Positions 55,526 through 64,000 of a stretch of DNA of 64,000 nt are shown here, piece by piece. The first letter of the stretch is position 1; each line of letters opens with the position of its first letter. The position numbers and the translations under genes are program-made. The notes below the pieces were generated by a model. The model saw only the letters and a list, made by a program, of their open reading frames with translations. It had not been told where the DNA came from and did no database searches. Source of the DNA: Sepiola atlantica (Eukaryota; Mollusca; Cephalopoda; Sepiida; Sepiolidae); the NCBI GenBank assembly GCA_963556195.1, contig OY744529.1:64431580-64495579 (forward strand), written 5' to 3'.

Positions 55526-56616
55526 GAAACGAATCCCCGTTAATAGATTCACTGATCCTGTGTGATATTGCAATCAGTATTACGGTGTTATATCACTTCA
55601 GCTGTTTGCGTCAAATATTGACATCGTAAAAATCAGTAGAAGTATCTATACGATGGGAAAGTTTGTAAATCTGAAAAAGAATTAGTAAAAGAGTTGTTTC
55701 ATATTTGTTATATAAAAACAATCCAATGAATATCTCTTTACGTACAAGCCTTTTTTTAAGTAAGAATACAAGATGACGACGGTGATCCGTTTTTCATAAA
55801 TAATAAAAGGCCCCTTGTATCATTAAATATACAGCAGTCGAGACGAATCATTTACCCCTTGTAGCATGTAATATAACCAACCGTGTAAGTTGAAAGTAGA
55901 AAGAAACATTATTTATTATGATAAACAATGACACATGTAATTGCTTATCTGATAGCCGAAATAGATAAAGAAATGTCGAAACATTATTTTTGTTAAGGGT
56001 GTAAGCTTACACCTCTGTTTAGGTCAGTAAGGGAAAATGTCTCGACTTAGACGGTATTCCTAGACGTAATAAGTATTTTCAGAAGCAAACTAGCGCGAAA
56101 TACATTATGTTCGTATGGAGAACATGATGCAATGATAGAAAAGAAGAAATCGCTAGTCAGAACTAAATATCGATTTGTCAGATACAATGCTATTTTAATC
56201 TGACTTCGAGAATGCGATGACTTTTCTTTATACATACTGGAAGGGTTTCTGTGCGAGGCGTCTATAGTGAAGCAAGGGTTCCACAATTACCAACTGCATG
56301 TCTGAACCGACTTTGCTTGAGTTCAATGGCAAGAAGAAGTCCAGGAAGACTGGTAATAATACCGAGGTAAGCAGAGAAAGACTGGTTTTATTTTAGAGTT
56401 TTTCTTCTCCAAGACGAGTTGCACAACCAAGGTGAGAGAATTTAATCTAACCTACTATTTGTACTTAATATCAATAATCAAACTACGTTATTTAAAATGT
56501 GTTAATAAAAATACACGAATATATTTTTAGCTTGGAAATAAAATAAACTGTTGTTTTTTTAAAGATCGAACTTTAAATGCTACGCTAACGAATTGACTGT
56601 CATTATTCCATATAAT
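55526..56616. other. No gene recognised
   Basis: 'caaatattgacatcgtaaaaatc' near 55610 echoes the S-A SINE. The minus-strand frame at 56047-56286 has no known domain. Confidence 0.45.
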
Positions 56617-57000
56617 TTATCTTTTGATGCGGGGACACTTTGGTGATCGTCTCATAAGTAGGATGTGTGATGCTGAATGGGCTTCACATTCACTAGACTT
56701 TAATCTCTCAGATATTATATGTGGTGTTATCTCAAAGTTAATGTCTATTAGAACAATGCTCAGACTATTCTTAAAGAACATCGCATTCAAAATCATGAAA
56801 GTTCCAAGAGAGAAGTGTGTCAGAGTTATTGGCAATTTTGCACGTCACGGTGTGCTTATCATTGAACGGTGATAAAACAAAGACTGTTGGACATTTATGA
56901 TTAAAACTTGGTGGATAAGTCAGGCATCGACTGAAGTTTATTTGTACCAAATATATTTGGATGCATTAAGGATTGTGAATTTTATTAACGATGGCATGGG
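56617..57000 (+). pseudogene. Mariner-like transposase C-terminal fragment
   Basis: RGHFGDRLISRMCDAEWASH, SLDFNLSDI (third catalytic Asp region, normally SPDLNPLDF; the motif is damaged), then EKCVRVIGNFARH. The downstream end ('ataagtcaggcatcgactga', 'attgtgaattttattaac') matches the arms of the foldback at 40545-41070. 5' part absent. Confidence 0.7.
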
Positions 57001-57019
57001 TGACATTTTCGGGAAAATC

Positions 57020-57390
57020 AACCTTCAGAAGCGTTACTTGGCCTTTTAGCTAAGATCAAAGTGTAGTATCTGTTCCGATGGATACTGCACCCCATAGACT
57101 GGTATTGTCTTGGCCTTCGGGCTTGATTTACGCCGGTCTATGGGTCTGTCCTGTGCAGTTCTAGGAGGTCCACCCTCCCAGGCTTTGCCTCCCCTCTTTG
57201 GGGAGGAGTAAGTTTATTGCTTACTTCCTGAGGCACCCCTACCGGGGAATGCCGACGAGGCTGCCCAAGCAATATTTAAACCCAACTTTCCCGACCCGAC
57301 CGTGGGTATATCTTATATGTGGGCGTAAGATAAAAACTGGCCTTGTACCTAACTCCTGGAGAGGAGTAAATCAATACTAGGTGTAGTGCC
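57020..57390 (+). repeat. SINE with U2 snRNA-like head
   Basis: 57033-57069 reads 'ggccttttagctaagatcaa' then 'agtgtagtatctgttcc', nearly identical to the conserved 5' region of U2 snRNA (usual form GGCCTTTTGGCTAAGATCAA...). It lacks the following U2 branch-site and Sm regions. The body is unrelated to U2 and ends 'ggccttgtacctaactcc', shared with 16500-16870. A snRNA-headed SINE or a U2 fragment fused to a SINE body. Confidence 0.65.
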
Positions 57391-58059
<669 letters not shown>

Positions 58060-58612
58060 CCTGAACAATTTGGCACTATTTTATGTCCTCGTTACGAAGA
58101 TTAAAATCCAGATATAATGATAGGAAACGTTATGTCTAGAATCCTTATTCTAATTTTGATCAAAATTCATTATATGATTTTGATTCTAGAAAATGTCATC
58201 AGATTTTTGTGAAATTTTGGCAATAAGTATTAAACATCAATTTATGAATATTTCCTAAATTTTAGTTTCTCTGAAAGATTTTACGAAGAGCATAATCTAA
58301 GCAAAACTTCACATTTGAATATTCAGATATTTCAGATTTGCATGAAATTTGATCCATACATCAAATTAAGCAAGATTCCCTTAATTAATATTTTTTCTTA
58401 AGACTCCTTAAGCTTAAGCTTGAAATTTTAGACATTTTCCAGGATCAAAATAATGTCATGGATTTTTATCAAAATTGGAATAAAGATTCTAGACATAAGG
58501 TTTAATAGCATTATATATTGATTTTTAGCTTCATAAAAGTGGTTCAAATTGTTCTATTCGGGGAATTAATTTTTACCTGTCCTGGGACGGGTATTCTTCT
58601 CATATCTCTATA
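58060..58612 (+). mobile_element. Helitron-like non-autonomous copy 1
   Basis: The plus-strand end is a hairpin (ACCTGTCC TG GGACGGGT) followed by ATTCTT and CTCAT, where Helitrons have CTRRT. The internal sequence matches copy 2 (59441-60300, opposite strand). The left part, 58070-58197, is an inverted copy of the element's own 3' third, so two truncated copies may be joined. No Rep/helicase coding. Confidence 0.6.
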
Positions 58613-59440
58613 AAATGATATAAGCGTGTCTATTCATCAGATTATAGCGATGATGATCTATGACCCAACGTAGAGGAATGTTTCAGCTAGTTTAAATAAG
58701 CCTCCATTCTGTTTTATCAGATGTTTAATGAGATGATATATGATAAGGCAGTTTGAAACGGTCTTTTTTGCATGGCTATGGCTGGAATGTCTCGCGATAA
58801 GGATTAACTGTCAGGTTTTTATGGCATGTCAATTTATTTTAAAGTAAAAAAAAGAAAACAAACAATATACACTATCTGACAAACCCTCTAATACAAATTA
58901 TCATTGTTGGATTATTCATAAAACTTTCTGTAATAGTTGATGTTGTACACATTGCTGTTGTTGTTTTATCTTTTTCTTTATAGTTTTCAGTGTGAATTTA
59001 TTCTCATGTCTGCATTTTGATATGAGCTCATCTTTTTTGTTAATTACGTTTTTCTAAGCACTTTTTTTTCTATACTAAGGTTACATTTGTTATTGCTCTG
59101 TTGTACGGATTATTTTATATCTTCCATATTTTTCTTTTTAAATTTCTATACCAATTTTTATAGTCTGATGCTATTTTTATACACATCGTTTTGAGGCCAA
59201 CCATGTTGATTATTGTATCTACTTTTGAATTCAGTTTCGATTATTTCGATGTATTCAAAAGGAAACGACAACATAGTACCCATCAATATTCTATCTAACT
59301 ACACCAAGTCTATCATTAGCCAATATCTACCATAATAAACAGAAAAGTATCCAATTCTTTAGACATCCAAATCGTAAAAAAAATAAAAGACCTCGATAAA
59401 ATTGCCATACAAAAAGTGAATTTAAGGCTTGTATAAAACT
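58613..59440. other. No recognisable feature
   Basis: AT-rich spacer between the two Helitron-like copies. Confidence 0.5.
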
Positions 59441-60300
59441 AGAAGAATACCCGTCCCAGGACGGGTAAAATTAATTTAATTTTGAACCACTTTTATGTCT
59501 CCTTACGAAAATTAAAATCAAGATATAATGATACCAAATCTTATTCTAATATATTAATTCCAGTTTTGATCATAATCCATTACATGATTTTGATTTCAGA
59601 AAATGTCTGAACTAAAAGGCTTAAGCTTAAAGGGTCTTGTAAAGAAATTGAAATTCAAAGAATCTTGCTTAATTCATCTCTAATGACCATACATGAAATT
59701 TAATGCAAATCTGATATATTTGAATTTTCAAATCAGAGGTTGTGCCAATATTATGCCTCTTAAAAATCTGAAAATCCCTTAAAATACTCCAAAGAAACTA
59801 ACATTGTGGAATATTCATTAATTGACGTTTAATACAGGGTGGGCCAAAATAAGGGTCCTATCTTTAAATTTGAATAACTTGAATTTGAATAACTTCCACA
59901 AAATAAAAGTTAAACTCACCAAACTTTATGTGTGTGTAGACTGACCCTTCCGAGATTTTTTGAAATAAACAAAACAAATTTTAGCCGAAAAACACTTCTT
60001 AAAACTTACAAAAACTAAAGTATTGTTTTTTACACTGTTTTGAGTTTTTTAAGCAAAAATAATGTTTTCTAAATGAGGGTACGTTCCTTAGGGCTAATAC
60101 GGCTCATGCTTGCTTCGGAAGGGGTCCTTTACTTATTCTAAAAAATTTTTTTAAAAAAAATCAATAAATAAAAAAGTTATGAATTTTTAAAAATAGGACC
60201 CTTATTTTTGCCCACCCTGTACTTATTGTTAAACTTCCACAAAACTCGGCCGTTACGAACATCAAACGTGTTAAGACTTAAGCTGTTCACGAGACAAAGA
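59441..60300 (-). mobile_element. Helitron-like non-autonomous copy 2
   Basis: The minus-strand 3' end is a perfect hairpin (ACCCGTCC TG GGACGGGT), then ATTCTT, then CTAGT, followed by T in the flank. This fits the Helitron rule of hairpin, short spacer, CTRRT, inserted before T. The body matches copy 1 and is interrupted by the MITE at 59835-60219. The 5' end (expected TC) is not defined. Confidence 0.65.
59835..60219. mobile_element. Mariner-type MITE with TA target duplication
   Basis: 385 bases with terminal inverted repeats CAGGGTGGGCCAAAATAAGG... and its near-exact inverse, about 27 bases each, flanked by TA on both sides. No coding. The uninterrupted site exists in the other Helitron-like copy near 58232. 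Confidence 0.85.
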
Positions 60301-60851
60301 ATCGTCATTCTATAAATCGATTGAGATCGAAGAATTCCTATCGTAATACTACAAAACTAGCATAACTCTATCTAAATCCACACGGAACATTTAAAAAAGA
60401 AAAAGAAAATATAACATCTACAATAAAATTAAGAATAATAATCGTACAATGGAGAAAAAAAATGAAACAAGAAAAATTGCGTAATTGAATTCATAGATGA
60501 GAACAGTCTACGTAACAAGAACAATGACATATATCAAGTAAAGTATCTTTTCTTTGCCATCAATAGTTTTCTTCCTACTAAATCAATATTTGATTCTGGT
60601 TCGCCAGTTTTTCTTGTGGATCGTTGCAGAATGTTGTTAAGAAGAATAGAATGTAATTCGATTTGTTCCTCCCAGAAAATACTTTGTCCGGGTAGGAATT
60701 ATTTTCAAATAGCCACCATTTTAAAAAGGGACGTCACTCCATACTCGTCCATACAGAGTTACACAACTTGATTGGAATAAAAAAAGTAATGTTTTAGAAA
60801 AAACAACATGGTTTTAAAATAGAAGAGCAAAACAAATTGCAAATAAATACA
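60301..60851. other. No gene; upstream part of a Helitron-like end
   Basis: AT-rich and A-rich; no 5' terminus defined. Confidence 0.4.
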
Positions 60852-60884
60852 CTACCGAGCAACGCCGGGTAGGGACAGCTAGTG
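60852..60884 (+). other. Helitron-like 3' terminus
   Basis: CTACC...GGTAG stem around GAGCAACGCC, then GGACAG and CTAGT. This end sequence is of a kind seen at Helitron ends in many animals. The flanking base is G rather than the expected T, which lowers confidence. Confidence 0.5.
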
Positions 60885-61078
60885 AAATATAAAAACGCAG
60901 ACATGAGAACAAGTGGAATGTTATTATTATTTGAATATGTATCTCTGTTATAATTTTAAGCTGTAAAATACTGTCTATACAGGGTCCGCCATTAGTAAAT
61001 ATATAGTTTTTTTTTTGTAAATTTGTCGATACTTAATTATTTTTTTTCTATTTCATGTATTATTCGAAACCGGAAATC

Positions 61079-61079
<1 letters not shown>
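60885..61079. other. No recognisable feature
   Basis: 'tacagggtccgccattag' near 60977 resembles a single mariner-type terminal repeat. Confidence 0.4.

Positions 61080-61160
<81 letters not shown>
61080..61160. repeat. (TA)n microsatellite
   Basis: About 40 TA units, downstream (minus sense) of the PLE and its hammerhead. Confidence 0.98.
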
Positions 61161-61161
<1 letters not shown>

Positions 61162-61307
61162 CAAACATTATTAAATAACACGGAGTGGTTTTGTTTGATG
61201 CGACTTTTTTTTATTTTTTCAATTTTCCGAATTGTCCATCTAATGTTTCGGTCAAATTGATTTAAATATGATTCATGGGTTTCTTGTTCCATTCTTTTTT
61301 CTTTTTT

Positions 61308-61351
61308 GCGAGTACTTTCGATTTTAATCGTCAAATCATCTTCAGGCGGTA
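61308..61351 (-). ncRNA. Hammerhead ribozyme motif of the PLE
   Basis: Minus strand: CTGAAGA, one T, stem II GATTT...AAATC (5 bp), GAA, self-complementary AGTACT, H17 = C, then GC, which can pair with the GC just before the core. Stem I is short (2 bp visible). It lies 3' of the PLE coding region, where PLE terminal repeats carry such ribozymes. Confidence 0.65.
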
Positions 61352-61578
61352 TTAGTTTTAGTGTCTTTACAAATTATGACTTTACTGTTGTGCTCATTTT
61401 TGAATTATAACGGCAAGTAGTTTATAACTTGAAAAAGCGTCTGTAAAGTTGAAATGTACATATGAAAGATTTAAAAGTTTGACTGTTTAAACCGTTAAGA
61501 AATTGATGACGTTAAAGAAAGTGCATACAATTCAAACGCATGACTACCTAATGGCTAAGAATTTGATAATGTTAATTA

Positions 61579-62452
61579 TTATGCTAGACACTTTAAAATG
61601 TTGCGACTAGTTTCATAATTGACATTATTAATTGTGGGATGTTTAGTTTTTATGTAGAGGGCTTCGAGTATTTTTAATTTTTTGATATTGGTATCGTGGT
61701 GTATTATTTTGGTATTGTTAACAAGGATGTTTCTATATTGGGAGGGGGTGCAATTTTGTTTTTTTAGGTGTTGGCATATAGAGCTAGTGTCGGAGAGATG
61801 TAGGGTGAGTCTTCGGGATAGTGTTGTGGAAGTGAAACCTATGTAAGAACTAGTTGTTTTATTGTTGTCGGAGATACATTCTCCCATAGGGCATTGGAAC
61901 TGATATATTACATTGGTTCTTCCTAATGTATTTTGGGTTTGAGAAGTGTTATTTTTAACAACATAGTTTGATGTTTTCATTTTTTTGTAATAAATGATAA
62001 ATCGTATTTTATCATCAGAATTGGTGGGGATATATAGCGATGTATTATATTTTAAAGAGCTTTTTCATCCAATTTTAAGTTTGAATGCATTTGGTTACAA
62101 TAGAATAGATTTATGTAGTGGGAATTATTTAGCTTATTATTAATAGGATTATCTAAATTTCTAATCATTAATTTTATTTGTTCATCAACCATATAATTGG
62201 GAAATTGATTATTAATTAGGACTTGCTTTATGTTTTTTAATTCATTAAAAAATATTTTTTTGGATGAGGAGATTAATTTTGCACGGTTTAATAGATTTTT
62301 GACCATAGCAATTTTATATCTATATGGGCATTCACTTTTAAAACTTAAAATACAGGTGTTAATAGATGTAGGTTTTTTATAGGGAGAGGTGATGAATGCA
62401 CCACTGTTGGAGTCAATGAGAACATCTAAACTTATCCGACCATGAACTCACC
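61579..62452 (-). pseudogene. Penelope-like element: RT thumb and GIY-YIG
   Basis: Minus strand. The RT end reads SLDVLIDSNSGAFITSPYKK, PTSINTCILSFKSECPYRYK, AMVKNLLNRAKLISSSKKIF, NELKNIKQVLINNQFPNY, then LKLDEKAL. There a TAA replaces a Lys-like codon, and a one-base shift separates it from PTNSDDKIRFII and the GIY-YIG domain (61579-61980): NVIYQFQCPMGEC, SSYIGFTSTTLSRRLTLHLS (YIG motif, Arg), SICQHLKK, ILEALYIKTKHPTIN (catalytic Glu). A nonsense and a frameshift are the only obvious breaks. The RT catalytic core is missing. Distinct from the PLE at 20 kb: no CPLxGxC cluster. Confidence 0.8.
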
Positions 62453-62500
62453 GAACAACAAACGGAATTTCTTAACCTCGGACCTAACTGCCATTTATGT
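62429..62500 (+). pseudogene. PLE N-terminal fragment, inverted
   Basis: Plus strand NLSDHELTEQQTEFLNLGPN then CHL is the conserved N-terminal segment of PLE ORFs. It abuts the minus-strand RT fragment at about 62430-62450, so 5' and 3' parts lie head to head. Confidence 0.65.
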
Positions 62501-63041
62501 TGCAAAAAACACAAGTGTACCCTTTGTTTGTTTCTATATTGCATATTTTTTCCATGTTATATTTATTATGTTGAAATAAAATTATATTGCCAGTTGTGGC
62601 GGACCATCTAGATTGAGCCATAGATGATCTTCTAAAAAGAGCAATCAGTTCTTGACTGGAATGGAATCTGCAACCTTGTCGTGAGCCGCATAAGAGTACA
62701 ATAGGCTACGAAAGTTGATGAGTGCAGACACAGGGGGAGAAACGAGAAAGCGAGTGGGGAGAGAGGGAAAGAGAAGAGGAATGAGAGAAAGAGGATGCGA
62801 GGAAGGCGAGATGGAGATAGGGTGTTAACAGAATGCTTTGAAATAAGATAAGATTAGACAGCGTCTTCTCTGGCAATTAAGCAGAACAAGACGAATGGAA
62901 ACTCTAGGGTAGACTAGTTTATAATATCTATATAAAATTAAGTCAGTCGGATTTTCAGTCAAATGCTTTTATGTTTTCCATAAGGCTATTTTTATTTATC
63001 AACTGTTCAGATATTCACTATTATTAGCCGAAAAACTCATT
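62501..63041. other. No gene; possible SINE fragment
   Basis: Minus strand near 62650-62720 has a B-box-like AAGGTTGCAGATTCCATTCC, a weak hint of a tRNA-derived SINE. The rest is GA-rich or unrecognised. Confidence 0.35.
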
Positions 63042-63067
63042 ACACACACACACACACACACACACAT

Positions 63068-63142
<75 letters not shown>
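63042..63142. repeat. (CA)n-(TA)n compound microsatellite
   Basis: About 18 CA units with one interruption, then about 30 TA units. Confidence 0.98.
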
Positions 63143-63144
<2 letters not shown>

Positions 63145-63394
63145 ACCATTTATTAATTCCAAAATTTTAACAAACAAACTTTGGTAAATGCGTAGATCAA
63201 CACACTCAGCTAAATTACCCCCCCTAAAAATGGATATTCTTTTTTTTACGGTCATTCTAAATTATTGGGGCAGTTAACTAATATATTTTTTAACACTAAT
63301 CCTAAGTTCGACTGGCAAGGTCGTAAATCCACATGCAATCGCCCCAAAACAATAACGTACAGAATTCATCTCCATTGGCAAAAAATGGTTACAT

Positions 63395-63560
63395 ACCATA
63401 GAACCTTAGAATAGCTCGAAAATAGAGGATCATTTTAGGTTAGCTTTATTTGCGAAACTAATCCTCCAGTCTAAATTCTAAAATATTTTTGCTGTTTCTC
63501 TTTAAAACAGTTTTTAGGGTAATCGCCTAAAAAAAGTAGGATCTCATTTTATTGGAAGAT
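63395..63560 (+). repeat. Dispersed repeat R1, copy 4
   Basis: 'atcattttaggttagcttta' and 'taatcgcctaaaaaaagtag', in R1 order. Confidence 0.6.
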
Positions 63561-63799
63561 GGGTGTTCATCTAGAATAATATCCAAACTTTTAATATTTT
63601 TATTCATACCATAAAAATAAGGTATTTAATTAGATAATTTTAAAGTTTTTTATTCAATTTTCACGGGAAAAGTAAACACAACTAAAATACATTGCTTAAA
63701 ATAACAATAAAAAAGGGACGAATAGTTAAAAAAATGTATAAGATTAAAAAAAAATTAAATATGGGTAAATTTGCAGATTAATACCCTCCGATATCCCTC
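63561..63799. other. No recognisable feature
   Basis: AT-rich spacer. Confidence 0.5.
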
Positions 63800-63902
63800 C
63801 TCGAAAAAATTACATTCTGCTTTTTTAGGCGATTGCGTGTTAACACTGTGGAAAACGGAGATAAAGAAAAGCAAATCTTTTAGAATTTAGTGGGGGATCA
63901 GT

Positions 63903-63938
<36 letters not shown>
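63800..63938 (-). repeat. Dispersed repeat R1, copy 5, ending in (TA)n
   Basis: Minus-strand R1 ('cttttttaggcgattgcgtg', 'gtgggggatcagtt'). Where other copies read 'cagtttcgtatataaattt', this copy expands into (TA)n at 63905-63938. Confidence 0.6.
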
Positions 63939-63939
<1 letters not shown>

Positions 63940-64000
63940 GGTAAGGTACACGATAATCCATGAAAATGAAGTGTCGTGATAGACAAAATGAGTGAAAAGA

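Noticed and set aside
57033..57069. Functional U2 snRNA gene
   Set aside because: The match ends after about 37 bases; branch-recognition and Sm-site regions are absent.

Overview
The window is AT-rich, repeat-dense nuclear DNA from an invertebrate animal. No intact host gene, tRNA, rRNA or CRISPR array is visible. The evidence for an animal is the element content: Penelope-like elements (PLEs) with GIY-YIG domains, a metazoan MULE, Ty3/gypsy and several LINE types, mariner-like fragments, Helitron-like ends, and SINEs with tRNA-, 5S- and U2-like heads. The mix resembles lophotrochozoan, probably molluscan (perhaps cephalopod) genomes; this placement is an inference from general familiarity. 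About 25 long (TA)n tracts are scattered through the window.

Layout. 0-8 kb: a decayed minisatellite, SINE copies, an RTE-like LINE 3' end and 5'-truncated LINE tails. 8-17 kb: a mariner N-terminal fragment, another LINE tail, a large foldback element (13.4-14.2 kb) with ribozyme motifs in both arms, and ribozyme-bearing SINEs. 18-23 kb: a nearly intact MULE transposase (minus strand) abutting a PLE GIY-YIG domain (plus strand), two hammerhead loci and a perfect 91-bp inverted repeat. 24-32 kb: copies of an unclassified repeat (called R1 here), a 5S-headed SINE, a LINE tail, a SINE flanked by outward-facing hammerheads, and a tandem SINE pair. 32.7-36.6 kb: the 5' two-thirds of a LINE (promoter-like monomers, ORF1, endonuclease) on the minus strand. 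39-41 kb: a LINE tail and a mariner foldback. 43.4-47.5 kb: a decayed Ty3/gypsy element. 48.1-50.2 kb: a decayed LINE with endonuclease and reverse transcriptase (RT). 53.9-55.5 kb: a LINE RT interrupted by the tail of another LINE. 56.6-57.4 kb: a mariner fragment next to a U2-headed SINE. 58-61 kb: two Helitron-like copies, one holding a mariner-type MITE whose empty site is preserved in the other. 61.3-62.5 kb: a PLE with a hammerhead motif and an inverted 5' piece.

The main unifying signal is a set of type I hammerhead-ribozyme-like motifs (CTGANGA, stem II, GAA, self-complementary stem III, H17, stem I). At least seven are well formed or nearly so, and several are decayed. They lie at the 3' ends of tRNA-headed SINEs, of a foldback element and of a PLE, usually with a (TA)n tract just downstream. 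Two elements carry them as outward-facing pairs. All calls come from reading the sequence by eye. Boundaries of decayed elements are approximate, by about 10-50 bases.
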